Source: Psychroflexus sediminis
GTDB taxonomy: Bacteria; Bacteroidota; Bacteroidia; Flavobacteriales; Flavobacteriaceae
Length of the DNA stretch: 64,000 bases
NCBI RefSeq assembly: GCF_900099815.1
Contig: NZ_FNCW01000012.1
Span: 32,549 to 96,548 of the forward strand
Reading direction: 5' to 3'
Below are positions 55,301 to 63,927 of this stretch, piece after piece. Every line of letters starts with the position of its first letter. The stretch's first letter is position 1. Both the position numbers and the translations under genes were made by a program. Below the pieces are notes generated by a model, which searched no databases, was not told where the DNA came from, and saw nothing but the letters and a program-made list of their open reading frames with translations.

Positions 55301-55743
55301 AATTTTATTTTTAAAATCGTGCGATCCAGCTCCTTTTTGGTCACTACTTTCTCAAAAAGAGCTTCAGGATAAGTAACGATTAGGGATGGTTTTTTCCTGG
55401 AGTTGATTCGGTTAAGCACTTCAGATCTCAACAATACATTGGCATTGTCGGTTTCTTCAATCTGGTAAGGTCTTCTGTAACTTCCGGGATAGAACAGCAC
55501 ATTTTTTTCATCTACCAGTTGTTCCAAATCATTGAGATGGTAAGCGGCTTCTTCCTTGTCGTTGAAAATCAAGAGAAAAGGCCTTTCAGAAGAAAGAAAG
55601 GCTTCCGCCTGAACAAAAGATACTGCAGAACCTACAAGGCCTTTTAAGAATATCGATGTATTGGCTTGAGAAGCCAAAGCTTCCTTGAGCTCGGCGAGTG
55701 CGGGATTTTTCGAGATTTTCTCTGTAATATCAGCTTTTGTCAT
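52375..55743 (-). CDS. mfd: Transcription-repair coupling factor
   Basis: A 1122-residue DNA translocase that removes RNA polymerase stalled at lesions and recruits the UvrABC excision system. The N-terminal UvrB-homology modules (YPGSYRRPYQIEETDNAN, SVRGGIIDVFSF), the CarD-like RNA polymerase-interaction domain (YVTHIDHGIGKFGGLQKI), the SF2 helicase core with Walker A in CGDVGFGKTEVAIRAAFKA, LLIIDEEQKFGV and LTLTATPIPRTL, and the C-terminal TRCF domain are all present in order. ATG at 55743 (MTKADITEK) is chosen; an in-frame TTG three codons upstream is weaker. A small membrane protein gene lies 62 bp upstream on the same strand. Confidence 0.95.
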   Translation of the reverse strand: MTKADITEKISKNPALAELKEALASQANTSIFLKGLVGSAVSFVQAEAFLSSERPFLLIFNDKEEAAYHLNDLEQLVDEKNVLFYPGSYRRPYQIEETDNANVLLRSEVLNRINSRKKPSLIVTYPEALFEKVVTKKELDRTILKIKLNDELSLDFVNEVLFEYRFKRVDFVTEPGEFSVRGGIIDVFSFSNDEPYRIEFFGDEVDSIRAFDVETQLSTKQKKRIDIMPNVEKKQLDEVRESFLDYISNSTTVFVKNMDVLCQTIDDLFGKAEKAFSGLSAEIKHSKPSELFCDGSLLKKQLLNFSLVEFGTQAFLKPDQTISYPTSPQPSFNKKFDLLMEDLNAKHEKGYENCILCTSDQQAKRFKDIFEDQDQEVHYKTLVLSMHEGFIDEVNKLVCYTDHQIFDRYHKFHLKNGYAKKQAITLKELTSLEIGDYVTHIDHGIGKFGGLQKIDVEGKMQEAVKLIYGDRDILYLSIHSLHKISKFNGKDGKPPQVYKLGSKAWKSLKKKTKARVKKVAFDLIKLYAKRRLEKGFQYGPDSYLQHELEASFIYEDTPDQSTATQDVKSDMEKEQPMDRLVCGDVGFGKTEVAIRAAFKAVDNGKQVAVLVPTTILAFQHHKTFSERLSEFPVTVDYLNRFRTAKERRTVLEGLENGSVDIVIGTHQLVNKAVKFKDLGLLIIDEEQKFGVSVKDKLKTIKANVDTLTLTATPIPRTLQFSLMAARDLSTIKTPPPNRYPIETHVIRFSEDQIRDAVSYEIQRGGQVFFINNRIENIQEVAGLIQRLVPDAKIGIGHGQMEGKKLEQLMLKFMNNEFDVLVSTTIIESGLDVTNANTILINDANNFGMSDLHQMRGRVGRSNKKAFCYLITPPLTMMTDDARKRLTALEQFSDLGSGINIAMKDLEIRGAGDLLGGEQSGFISDIGFDTYQKILNEAIQELKENEFKSVYQDQESEEDKVFVKDAQIDTDFEILFPDDYINSIKERLSLYTKLNTIEDEAGLRNFEKELKDRFGDLPKEAQDLVNSVRLKWIAASAGLEKLVLKKDKMIGYFLSNQDSGFYNSSRFKEILQYVQSHPRKCQMKEKQTRNGLRLLLTFDHVKSVDKALELLQPLEHKETAKGS

Positions 55744-55805
55744 CGCGCGCAAAGATACTAGAAAAACTCAAATGCGTAAGGAAGACTTTGGGATGTGAAT
55801 ATTTT

Positions 55806-55982
55806 TTAATCTTCCTTTTTGTTTTGTTTTTTCTCGTAGAAATTCCGTCTGAAATCCCTGTTTTTTCGATCGTAGTGCTTTTGCTTATTGCGCTTATTAT
55901 TAAAAAACACCAAAAGAAAAAGCAAGGCGATAATGGCTATAACGATGATGAATTGTGTGTCTGGTGAAAATTGCTCGAGCAT
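55806..55982 (-). CDS. Small single-helix membrane protein upstream of mfd
   Basis: A 58-residue protein read directly: ATG at 55980-55982, stop at 55806-55808. It starts MLEQFSPDTQFIIVIAIIAL, giving one helix (about residues 10-27), then a strongly basic tail (NNKRNKQKHYDRKNRDFRRN). Such tails face the cytoplasm and could touch nucleic acid or lipid heads. No family is recognised. A 76-codon frame on the opposite strand (55737-55967) overlaps both this gene and the mfd start and is less gene-like. Confidence 0.55.
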   Translation of the reverse strand: MLEQFSPDTQFIIVIAIIALLFLLVFFNNKRNKQKHYDRKNRDFRRNFYEKKQNKKED

Positions 55983-56028
55983 GACTTAAATTTTTATAAA
56001 CATAATGAGTTTTGGATTGTTATGAAAA

Positions 56029-56829
56029 TCAAACCCGAATCACAAAGTCCTGTTTGACCTGTTCTTTTCTGAAAAACACCAATCCCCATTGAAAGGTGTC
56101 AATCGTCACCCGGACTTCTTCATGAGTTTTTATAGCTTCCCAGGCCATTTCCATGGCTGGGGACCAGTGGATATCATCCAAAATAAACAGGGTATCGTTG
56201 TGTTTGTGTTTGAGCAGACTTTCAAAATAGCTGAGAGTAGCCTCCCCATCGTGATGTCCATCTATAAAAATCAGATCGAATTTTTCTTCTGATCCTTCCC
56301 GTGCAAGACTCCTAGGCGGGTTTAACTCTGTAAGACCTTCATCAAAAGAGGAATTCATGCCAGTGATTTTAGTAAGTTTCAACTTTTCAAACAGGCTTTG
56401 TGCATAGGCTGAAGTGGCCGGACAAGCTTCAATAGTTGTTAAGCGAGCCCGACCGGAACCCGCTATACTGATGCTTCCCAAACCTATGGAAGTTCCAAGT
56501 TCGAGTGCGTTTTTTACAGACAGATAATCCACAAGCCGACTCATCAGTCTGGCGCGTTTTCGAGAGATGGAGACGTGTTTAGCGATTTTAGAAACGGGTC
56601 TTAAATTGCCTTTGAAAATTTTAGATCCGGCGCCAATATCCTGGACTTCCAGGACTTTATTGGACGTTGAGAGGGTTTTTTTAGCCTTATCCCAAAGTTC
56701 ATAAGCTTCCAAATGTTCCTTATTGTAAAAACATTTCGTAATCAACTTATACACAAAAGGAGAATGGATTCCATGTTGATTTTTGGAATGCCACAAAAAT
56801 TTTAGAAATGCTTTAGCCTTAAACCACAT
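56029..56829 (-). CDS. Class I SAM-dependent methyltransferase
   Basis: A 266-residue cytoplasmic enzyme with a Rossmann methyltransferase fold. Motif I is ALELGTSIGLGSISIAG (about residues 113-129), acid loop LTTIEACP, and DLIFIDGHHDGEATLSYF with FILDDIHWS resemble the metal-dependent O-methyltransferase type (Methyltransf_24-like). An N-terminal helical region (FLKFLWHSKNQHGIHSPFVY) is often seen in Bacteroidota homologues. Substrate unknown. It lies 46 bp downstream of the small basic membrane protein gene. Confidence 0.82.
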   Translation of the reverse strand: MWFKAKAFLKFLWHSKNQHGIHSPFVYKLITKCFYNKEHLEAYELWDKAKKTLSTSNKVLEVQDIGAGSKIFKGNLRPVSKIAKHVSISRKRARLMSRLVDYLSVKNALELGTSIGLGSISIAGSGRARLTTIEACPATSAYAQSLFEKLKLTKITGMNSSFDEGLTELNPPRSLAREGSEEKFDLIFIDGHHDGEATLSYFESLLKHKHNDTLFILDDIHWSPAMEMAWEAIKTHEEVRVTIDTFQWGLVFFRKEQVKQDFVIRV

Positions 56830-56902
56830 TAGTTATATTTAACTGACAAAAATCATTCTTTAAGAAGTATTCAAGCTGTAAAATTGCATAAAATATCTGG
56901 AT

Positions 56903-57064
56903 ATGTTTCTACAAACACTTTTCGTCAATTGGTCAAATGGGGCTTTTATCATGACCGCTATTTTTGGACTTGTCATCGTAAGTCTGGTGGGTTTTGTGAT
57001 TTATTATATTTCAAAAGCCAGTAAGAAAGAACGTAAGCAGAGAGAAGAAAACGAGGAAGCTTAA
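56903..57064 (+). CDS. Small single-helix membrane protein
   Basis: A 53-residue protein from ATG 56903 to TAA 57062-57064. It starts MFLQTLFVNWSNGAFIM, has a membrane helix (about residues 18-36, TAIFGLVIVSLVGFVIYYI) and a basic-acidic tail (SKASKKERKQREENEEA). Its last four bases overlap the end of the convergent ABC-F gene. No family recognised; size and form match common short membrane proteins of Flavobacteriia. Confidence 0.55.
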   Translation: MFLQTLFVNWSNGAFIMTAIFGLVIVSLVGFVIYYISKASKKERKQREENEEA

Positions 57065-58965
57065 GCCTCCAATTTCATAGACAATTCAAACCACTGTTCT
57101 GTTTTATCTTCCAGTTCGGCCTGGATTTTTTGAAGCGCCATGGTCTTTTCTTTGATTTCTTCCGGACTTAAGTCTTTAAGGAATTCGGCCTCCAGTTTTT
57201 CCTTTTTCTTTTCGAGGGTATTGATTTCCTTTTCCAGCTTTTTATAGGTCTTTTGCTCGTTGAAGCTGAGTTTGTTTTTGGGCTCTGTGTTTGGTTTGGA
57301 TTTGGTCGAGGTTTCAGAAGAGGTTTGGCTGCTTTCTTCGTATTTAGCTTCCAGCTCCAAAGCCTTTAAATCTCTGTAATCTGAATAGTTTCCGGGGAAA
57401 TCTGTGATTTTACCTTCACCAAATACAAACAGGTGATCCACGATTTTATCCATAAAATATCGGTCGTGACTCACTACAATAAGACAGCCGGGGAAGTCTA
57501 AAAGGAAATTTTCAAGCACATTGAGGGTTACAATATCGAGATCGTTGGTAGGCTCATCGAGAATTAAAAAGTTAGGATTTTGGATTAAAACGGTACATAA
57601 ATACAAGCGCTTTTTCTCACCACCACTTAGCTTTTCAACAAAATCATATTGTTTTTTGCGATCGAATAAAAATTTCTCCAGCAACTGGGACGCTGAAATT
57701 TGCCGCCCTTTGGTTAAGGGAATGTAGTCTCCATAATCCCGAATCACTTCGATGACTTTCTGGCCTTCTTTGGCTTGAATACCACCCTGCGTATAATAGC
57801 CAATCTTAAGCGTTTCACCATGAACCACTTTTCCCTGGTCTGGAATCAAACCGCCGGTCAATACATTCAGGAAGGTAGATTTTCCGGTTCCATTTTTCCC
57901 AATGATACCGATGCGTTCGTTTTTCTTAAAGATGTAATCGAAATCCTGGAAAAGGTAATTGTCTTCAAAACCTTTAGAAACATGGTGCATTTCTAGAACT
58001 TTGGAGCCCAAACGCTCCATATTGATTTCCAGTTCCACCTGGTGATCATCTCTTCGCTTGCTTGCTCTGTCTTTGATGTCGCCAAAGCTTTCAATTCTGG
58101 ATTTGGACTTGGTGGTTCTCGCCTTTGGTTGACGCCTCATCCAGTCCAGTTCTTTCTTGTAGAGCTGTTTTGCTTTAGCCGTGGTGGTTTGTTCTACCTC
58201 AATGCGTTCAGCTCGCTTTTCAACATAGTAGCTGTAGTTTCCTTTGTAATTGTATAAAGTTTTGTCTTCCAGTTCTATGATATGATTACAGACCCTATCC
58301 AAAAAATAGCGGTCGTGAGTAACCATAAACAAGGTAAGGTTTTCACTTTTTAAGAATTCTTCCAGCCATTCAATCATTTCAAGATCCAGGTGGTTGGTAG
58401 GTTCATCGAGAATCAATAAATCTGGTTTTCCGAGTAAAAGGTTGGCGAGTGCCAAACGTTTTTTTTGTCCGCCAGACAAGTCACTTACTTTCTTGGATAA
58501 GTCGTCCAGTTTCAGTTTGGTAAGAATCTGACGGTAGGTGGTCTCAAAATCCCAGGCTTGTTTGGCTTCCATCTGGTCAAAAGCCTTTTGATAAGCTTCA
58601 GCTTCATCGGGATTTTGCAATGCCTTTTCGTAAGCATTGATGATGCCGAGAATTTCATTATCAGAAGAAAGGATAGTTTCTTCAATACTCAAGGTAGGTT
58701 CCAAATCGGGTTCCTGAGGTAAAAATCCAACCTTCACGCCTTTTCTGTATACCACCTGTCCGCTGTCCGGAGCTTCTTTCCCGGCTATAATGTCGAGTAA
58801 GGTAGTTTTTCCAGTCCCGTTTTTGGCAATAAGCGCTATTTTTTGACCCTGGCTAATGCCAAATGATAAGTTTTCGAAGAGTTCGAGGGTCCCAAATGAT
58901 TTAGAGACTTCTTCAACCGATAGATAATTCAATGTTATATTTTTTGCAAAAGTACTCAAGTCCAT
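57061..58965 (-). CDS. ABC-F family ATPase (Uup-like)
   Basis: A 634-residue soluble protein with two ABC ATPase domains and no membrane helix. Walker A motifs are AKNGTGKTTLLDI and GKNGTGKSTFLNV; signatures are LSGGQKKRLALAN and LSGGEKKRLYLCT; Walker B LLILDEPTNHLD and FLILDEPTNDLD. The C-terminal coiled coil (EQKTYKKLEKEINTLEKKKE) fits the Uup branch, which acts on ribosomes or branched DNA. No antibiotic-resistance context is seen. The interdomain linker (about residues 245-320) is the usual P-site tRNA interaction motif region. Confidence 0.92.
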   Translation of the reverse strand: MDLSTFAKNITLNYLSVEEVSKSFGTLELFENLSFGISQGQKIALIAKNGTGKTTLLDIIAGKEAPDSGQVVYRKGVKVGFLPQEPDLEPTLSIEETILSSDNEILGIINAYEKALQNPDEAEAYQKAFDQMEAKQAWDFETTYRQILTKLKLDDLSKKVSDLSGGQKKRLALANLLLGKPDLLILDEPTNHLDLEMIEWLEEFLKSENLTLFMVTHDRYFLDRVCNHIIELEDKTLYNYKGNYSYYVEKRAERIEVEQTTTAKAKQLYKKELDWMRRQPKARTTKSKSRIESFGDIKDRASKRRDDHQVELEINMERLGSKVLEMHHVSKGFEDNYLFQDFDYIFKKNERIGIIGKNGTGKSTFLNVLTGGLIPDQGKVVHGETLKIGYYTQGGIQAKEGQKVIEVIRDYGDYIPLTKGRQISASQLLEKFLFDRKKQYDFVEKLSGGEKKRLYLCTVLIQNPNFLILDEPTNDLDIVTLNVLENFLLDFPGCLIVVSHDRYFMDKIVDHLFVFGEGKITDFPGNYSDYRDLKALELEAKYEESSQTSSETSTKSKPNTEPKNKLSFNEQKTYKKLEKEINTLEKKKEKLEAEFLKDLSPEEIKEKTMALQKIQAELEDKTEQWFELSMKLEA

Positions 58966-59052
58966 TTGAAATAGCTAATTCAATTCATCATAATGGAACA
59001 ACTATTTGCTATAAATATTTCAAAATGAGACTATCACTTCATTCAAAAGGCA

Positions 59053-59060
59053 TATTTTTG
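59053..59060 (+). promoter_or_regulatory. -7 promoter element of asd
   Basis: TATTTTTG, a TAnnTTTG match, 33 bp before the ATG at 59094. The -33 half is unclear. Confidence 0.45.
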
Positions 59061-59093
59061 CCGCCTTGTAAAACGTACTAAAAGCAAATTCAA

Positions 59094-60086
59094 ATGAAAG
59101 TAGCTGTTGTCGGCGCTACCGGAATGGTAGGCCAAGTGATGCTCCAGATTCTTGGGGAGCGTAATTTTCCTTTAACCGAGTTAATTCCTGTGGCTTCGGA
59201 GAAGTCGGTAGGGAAGTCCATCGTTTATAAGGATAAGTCGTATAAGGTGGTAAGCTTAGCAGACGCAGTGAAACGAAAACCAGAAATCGCTTTGTTTTCT
59301 GCCGGGGGGGACACGTCTTTGGAATGGGCACCAAAATTTGCCGAAGCAGGTACAACCGTCATCGACAATTCATCGGCGTGGCGTATGGATTCCACCAAGA
59401 AATTGGTAGTTCCTGAAATCAATGCTTCTGAAATTACCGCAGACGATTTGATCATTGCCAACCCCAACTGCTCCACCATCCAACTGGTGATGGCCTTGCA
59501 GCCTCTGCACAACGCTTACCAAATTGACAGGGTGGTCATTTCGACTTACCAGTCGATTACAGGAACCGGGGTAAAAGCTGTTCAGCAACTGGAAAATGAA
59601 TACGCCGGAAAAACTGGCGAAATGGCCTATCCGTATCCGATTCATAAAAATGCAATCCCTCACTGTGATGTGTTCCTGGAAAACGATTACACCAAGGAAG
59701 AGATGAAACTAACCAATGAAACCAAAAAGATTTTATCGGATGATAGCGTGAAAGTGGCCGCTACAGCGGTGAGAATACCCGTGGTCGGGGGACATTCTGA
59801 ATCGGTTAATATCGAATTCAAAAAAGCCTTTGAAGTTTCTGACGTGAAGAAAATCCTAAGTGAAACCGATGGGATAACCCTTCAGGATAACCCCGGAGTC
59901 AATACTTACCCGATGCCCATTTATGCTCAGGGTAAAAACGATGTCTTCATAGGCAGAATCCGAAGAGATTTCACCAGAGAAAATGCGCTAAATATGTGGA
60001 TTGTATCAGATAACCTGAGAAAAGGCGCAGCAACCAATGCGGTACAAATTGCTGAATACCTTTTAAACATGCGCTTTAAAGCCTAA
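59094..60086 (+). CDS. asd: Aspartate-semialdehyde dehydrogenase
   Basis: A 330-residue enzyme that reduces aspartyl phosphate to aspartate semialdehyde for lysine/diaminopimelate, threonine and methionine synthesis. NADP motif VGATGMVGQVML (residues 6-17), catalytic Cys126 in NPNCSTIQ, QSITGTGVKAVQQL and the active His in PVVGGHSESV are present. Normal length. A single-gene unit between a -7 element and a terminator. Confidence 0.95.
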   Translation: MKVAVVGATGMVGQVMLQILGERNFPLTELIPVASEKSVGKSIVYKDKSYKVVSLADAVKRKPEIALFSAGGDTSLEWAPKFAEAGTTVIDNSSAWRMDSTKKLVVPEINASEITADDLIIANPNCSTIQLVMALQPLHNAYQIDRVVISTYQSITGTGVKAVQQLENEYAGKTGEMAYPYPIHKNAIPHCDVFLENDYTKEEMKLTNETKKILSDDSVKVAATAVRIPVVGGHSESVNIEFKKAFEVSDVKKILSETDGITLQDNPGVNTYPMPIYAQGKNDVFIGRIRRDFTRENALNMWIVSDNLRKGAATNAVQIAEYLLNMRFKA

Positions 60087-60105
60087 GTTATAAAGTCGAT
60101 AATTT

Positions 60106-60143
60106 AAAAACACCTTTTTGGGAATCCAAAAAGGTGTTTTTTT
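60106..60143 (+). terminator. Terminator after asd
   Basis: AAAACACCTTTTTGG and its complement around the loop GAAT, ending in a T run; 20 bp after the asd stop. Between it and 60298 there is one short hairpin (AACCTG ... CAGGTT, 60208-60233) and nothing else. Confidence 0.88.
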
Positions 60144-60298
60144 AGTGAGTGGCAAATGGGCTTAAGATTACCTGTCGCTAAGTTTCAAATGTGCAGCATT
60201 AAACCTGTTTGCCCTCCCTGGAAGGCAGGTTCAGAATTAAACAAATCTGAATACATTGTAAGGATCTTTCTTTATATTTACGTCTAAAATCTAAACCA

Positions 60299-62428
60299 AT
60301 GAAATACATACTCATGCCCGTTGCTGCCGTTTGCCTGCTGGCCTCTTGCAACGAAGGCGAAAAAAACCAAGAAACATTGATATATCCAGAATCCAAAAAA
60401 GTTGATAGTGTGGATGCCTATTTCGACACCGAAGTGAGAGACCCTTACCGCTGGCTGGAAGATGACCGCAGTGATGAAACCGAAGAGTGGGTGAAGGCAC
60501 AAAATGCCCTGACGTTTAGTTACCTCGAAGACATTCCTTACCGGGATTCCTTAAAACAGAGATTAACGAAGGTTTGGAATTATGAAAAAATCAGTGCGCC
60601 ATTCAAAAGAGGGGATTACACGTATTTTTCCAAAAACGACGGATTGCAAAATCAGTCGGTTTACTACCGTTATAAGAATGATGAAAGTCCTGAAGATGCA
60701 GAAGTGTTTTTGAACCCTAATACGTTCAGTGAGGATGGAACCACGTCTATGGCAGGCATGAGTTTTACGGAAGATGGTGAACTGCTGGCCTATTCTATCT
60801 CTGAAGGGGGAAGCGACTGGAGAAAGGTTATAATTCTGGATGCAGAAACCAAAGAACAACTAGGAGATACGATTGTGGATGTGAAATTCAGCGGTATTTC
60901 CTGGAAGGATAAGGAGGGCTTTTATTACTCGAGTTACGACAAGCCGGAAGGAAGCGAGTTATCTGCAAAAACAGATCAGCATAAACTTTACTATCATAAA
61001 CTGGGTACATCTCAAAGTGAAGATCAATTGATCTATGGAGGAACTGAGGAAGAAAAGCACAGGTATGTATCCGGAAGTGTTACGGAGGACAATCGTTACC
61101 TGATTGTTTCGGCATCCAAATCAACCTCCGGAAATCGATTGATGATCAAGGATCTGACAAAGCCAAATTCTGAATTTGTTGACATCATAGATACGTATGA
61201 CAGCGACGTCTATGTTATAGAAAATGAGGGCAGCAAGCTTTTTATCGTCACCGATAAAGATGCGCCAAATAAGAAAATTGTAACGGTGAGTGCTGGTGCA
61301 CCGCAGGCAGAAAACTGGGTAGACTTTATACCGGAGACTGAGCATGTTTTATCTCCGTCTACAGGAGCGGGTTACTTCTTTGCTGAATATATGGTAGATG
61401 CCGTTTCACAGGTAAAGCAATTTGACTATAAAGGTGAGCTTGTAAGAGATATCGATCTGCCTGGAGTAGGTTCTGTAGGAGGCTTCGGAGGTAAGGAAGA
61501 TGCAGAAGTACTGTATTACTCCTTCACCAATTATACAACCCCTGGCACCATTTATAAATTTGAGCCTAATAAAGGAACTTCAGAAGTCTATCAAAAGCCT
61601 GATATCGATTTTGATACGGAGGATTACGTAAGCAATCAGGTATTCTACACCTCCAAAGACGGTACGCAAATACCAATGATTATTACGCACAAAAAAGGAA
61701 TAGAACTGGATGGTACGCATCCGACCATGCTTTATGGTTACGGAGGCTTCAATATTTCCTTAACCCCCTCTTTTAGCACGGCGAATACGGTCTGGCTGGA
61801 AAATGGCGGAATTTATGCTGTAGCCAACTTGCGAGGAGGTGGTGAATATGGAAAAGAATGGCATGATGCAGGAATCAAAATGAAAAAGCAAAATGTGTTT
61901 GATGACTTTATTGCTGCGGCAGAATACCTCATCGATGAAAAGTATACCTCATCAGACAAGTTAGCCATCCGTGGCGGATCCAACGGTGGTCTTTTGGTAG
62001 GCGCTACGATGACCCAAAGACCCGACTTGATGCAGGTGGCTTTACCAGCGGTGGGTGTTTTGGACATGCTGCGTTACCATACCTTCACATCAGGTGCAGG
62101 CTGGGCATACGATTATGGAACGTCTGAAGATAACCCTGAAATGTTTGAATACTTAAGAGGCTACTCCCCTTTACATAACATTGAAGAAGGAACAGAATAT
62201 CCTGCAACTTTAGTCACTACCGGAGACCATGACGACAGGGTTGTTCCTGCGCACAGTTTCAAATTTGCTGCTGAATTACAAAGCAAGCAGTCTGGAGATA
62301 ACCCAACCTTAATACGTATCGAAACCGATGCAGGACATGGGGCTGGAAAGCCAACGTCTAAAATCATCCAGGAATATGCGGATATATTCGCCTTTACGTT
62401 TTACAATATGGGCTACGAGGAGTTATAA
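60299..62428 (+). CDS. Prolyl oligopeptidase family serine peptidase (S9A), lipoprotein
   Basis: A 709-residue peptidase that cuts short peptides after proline. The signal peptide ends in lipobox LLASC (Cys17), so it is probably membrane-anchored and exported. A seven-bladed propeller (about residues 85-430) gates an alpha/beta hydrolase domain with Ser561 in [13 protein letters not shown], Asp in [12 protein letters not shown] and His680 in DAGHGAG. The N-terminal segment [18 protein letters not shown] is the classic prolyl oligopeptidase start. A second, different S9 peptidase is at 6158-8509. A terminator follows. Confidence 0.93.
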   Translation: MKYILMPVAAVCLLASCNEGEKNQETLIYPESKKVDSVDAYFDTEVRDPYRWLEDDRSDETEEWVKAQNALTFSYLEDIPYRDSLKQRLTKVWNYEKISAPFKRGDYTYFSKNDGLQNQSVYYRYKNDESPEDAEVFLNPNTFSEDGTTSMAGMSFTEDGELLAYSISEGGSDWRKVIILDAETKEQLGDTIVDVKFSGISWKDKEGFYYSSYDKPEGSELSAKTDQHKLYYHKLGTSQSEDQLIYGGTEEEKHRYVSGSVTEDNRYLIVSASKSTSGNRLMIKDLTKPNSEFVDIIDTYDSDVYVIENEGSKLFIVTDKDAPNKKIVTVSAGAPQAENWVDFIPETEHVLSPSTGAGYFFAEYMVDAVSQVKQFDYKGELVRDIDLPGVGSVGGFGGKEDAEVLYYSFTNYTTPGTIYKFEPNKGTSEVYQKPDIDFDTEDYVSNQVFYTSKDGTQIPMIITHKKGIELDGTHPTMLYGYGGFNISLTPSFSTANTVWLENGGIYAVANLRGGGEYGKEWHDAGIKMKKQNVFDDFIAAAEYLIDEKYTSSDKLAIRGGSNGGLLVGATMTQRPDLMQVALPAVGVLDMLRYHTFTSGAGWAYDYGTSEDNPEMFEYLRGYSPLHNIEEGTEYPATLVTTGDHDDRVVPAHSFKFAAELQSKQSGDNPTLIRIETDAGHGAGKPTSKIIQEYADIFAFTFYNMGYEEL

Positions 62429-62454
62429 AATACAATGCGAAACTAGTCCTAATT

Positions 62455-62493
62455 AAAAAAGGGGTAAGCAATGAGTTGCTTACCCCTTTTTAA
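62455..62493. terminator. Bidirectional terminator
   Basis: AAAAGGGGTAAGCAA and its complement around the loop TGAG, with A and T runs on both sides. It serves the convergent peptidase and EF-hand genes. Confidence 0.88.
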
Positions 62494-62515
62494 TATTTAA
62501 AGATTTATTTAATTC

Positions 62516-63052
62516 TTATATATCGTAGTAATAGTTTTCAAAACTATTCCATTCATATCTGCTTAAGACGCCATTTTCATCGAAATCCCAGTTATTGAAT
62601 ACGTAGTTTGCAAGTTCGTATTCGCTGATATAATTGTCACCGTCTAAATCTATATCTGTAAAGTATTCGGTGTCATAAACGATGTCATAATATTCATCGT
62701 AATCTATCATGCCGTCATCGTCCATATCTATATAACCTACTTCTTCATATACAAGATAGTCATCGTAAAAGTAGTTATATCCTACTAGCCATTCTTCGTC
62801 GGATAGAAAACCATCATTATCGGTGTCTAAGCCGGCAAAAGATTCTCTAAAAAATCCCTCTTCGACTATTCCTCGTGGATCGGCATCTTCTGACCAGGCA
62901 GAATAAAATTCATCGGTAAATTTTTCAGTGAATTCTTCTCTTTCAATAAGATAATCATCGTCTTTATCCCATTCATCGAAACTTTCCTGTGCAAACGTTG
63001 CAGTTGTACCTAATATAAGCAAACCGCTTAAAACTATTTTTAATGTGTTCAT
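62516..63052 (-). CDS. EF-hand calcium-binding protein, exported
   Basis: A 178-residue acidic protein with a signal peptide (to TATFAQ, about residue 22). Five EF-hand-like loops follow: DKDDDYLIEREE, DTDNDGFLSDEE, DMDDDGMIDYDE, DLDGDNYISEYE and DFDENGVLSRYE, at about residues 29-170. All have acidic residues at positions 1, 3, 5 and 12, so calcium binding is likely. A periplasmic calcium sensor or buffer role is possible. Transcribed alone, towards the terminator at 62455. Confidence 0.88.
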   Translation of the reverse strand: MNTLKIVLSGLLILGTTATFAQESFDEWDKDDDYLIEREEFTEKFTDEFYSAWSEDADPRGIVEEGFFRESFAGLDTDNDGFLSDEEWLVGYNYFYDDYLVYEEVGYIDMDDDGMIDYDEYYDIVYDTEYFTDIDLDGDNYISEYELANYVFNNWDFDENGVLSRYEWNSFENYYYDI

Positions 63053-63082
63053 AATGTGAGTTTAATATGGTTAAACAATACT

Positions 63083-63090
63083 CAAATTTA
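63083..63090 (-). promoter_or_regulatory. -7 promoter element of the EF-hand gene
   Basis: TAAATTTG on the minus strand, 30 bp before the ATG at 63052. The remaining gap up to 63388 (about 300 bp) holds no visible gene or repeat. Confidence 0.45.
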
Positions 63091-63388
63091 ATTTAACAGA
63101 TAGTATATCTTTCCCAGGATTTCGCGTTTAACGGGACCTTAACCTTAGGTGTTAAGAAAGTATAATTCTTAAAATACCTCGAATGGCATAGATGTATGGA
63201 TTTGATGTTTTGATTTAGGGATAGCGAAAAATACGAATGGCCGTCGAGTATGTGCTTTTAATTCTACTTGGCATTGAAGTGAAAAAAGAACTCTTTTATA
63301 TTGGTTTTTGGGGTTGTTTTTTATTCTAATTCGTTTATCTATTCACTATATTAAGCCTATCTTAAACAATTCATTAATATTAGAAACT

Positions 63389-63580
63389 ATGAAATTACTT
63401 GGAACTATTTTAATGATAGCAGGAATACTGGGAACCATTGTATTTGGCATTCGGGCCTTAGAAAACTCAGAAAGCTTCAATCTTTTGGGCTTAGAGGTCG
63501 CTGTAAGTTCTGCCAACTGGACGCCCGTGATCATAAGTGTTATTGTGCTTGTTGTGGGCCTTTTACTAAGGCGTAGATAG
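63389..63580 (+). CDS. Small two-helix membrane protein
   Basis: A 63-residue protein. ATG at 63389 (MKLLGTILMIAGILGTIVFG) is preferred; the frame is open upstream from 63308 but those residues are not typical. First helix residues 3-22, a polar loop (ALENSESFNLLGLEVAVSS), second helix TPVIISVIVLVVGLLL and RRR at the end. It resembles short DUF3185-like or stress-related membrane proteins known from Bacteroidota, but no function is established. Confidence 0.6.
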   Translation: MKLLGTILMIAGILGTIVFGIRALENSESFNLLGLEVAVSSANWTPVIISVIVLVVGLLLRRR

Positions 63581-63803
63581 GCATGGCAGCTTAGAAAAGG
63601 AGATATTTAGAATGTAAAGCTATAAGAAACCTGGTTACAGATCGAGTATTATGCCTGTTCACTTAACTCAGTATCGGAACCCTACACATGTTCTGGTGTC
63701 TTTTATTAGAAATTATAATGATGAACTATTGGCAGTAGGGGTTCTACAGTCCCGATCCCGAAGTTTCGAGGCGTGAGAACCAGTGATAGGAATTTTTACG
63801 CAT

Positions 63804-63834
63804 AAAAAAACCCAACTACTTAAAGTTGAGGTTT
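63804..63834 (-). terminator. Terminator in the tRNA-like array, copy 1
   Basis: On the minus strand AACCTCAACTT, TAAG, then TAGTTGGGTT and a T run. Confidence 0.65.
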
Positions 63835-63895
63835 AAAAGGGGGTGCCTCCAGTCCCGAGGCTTCGTTAGAACCAGTGACACAAATTTTTACGCAT

Positions 63896-63927
63896 AAAAA
63901 AACCCCAACTACTTAAAGTTGAGGTTT
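63896..63927 (-). terminator. Terminator in the tRNA-like array, copy 2
   Basis: Same hairpin as at 63804-63834 with one more stem pair (GGGG), followed by seven T residues on the minus strand. Confidence 0.68.

Noticed and set aside
55737..55967. 76-codon frame with a hydrophobic stretch on the plus strand
   Set aside because: It overlaps the mfd start and is antisense to a better small membrane protein frame (55806-55982) with a clean start and basic tail.
59225..59663. Antisense frames of 79-97 codons inside asd
   Set aside because: Shadows of the asd gene in other frames; the enzyme motifs on the plus strand leave no doubt about the coding strand.
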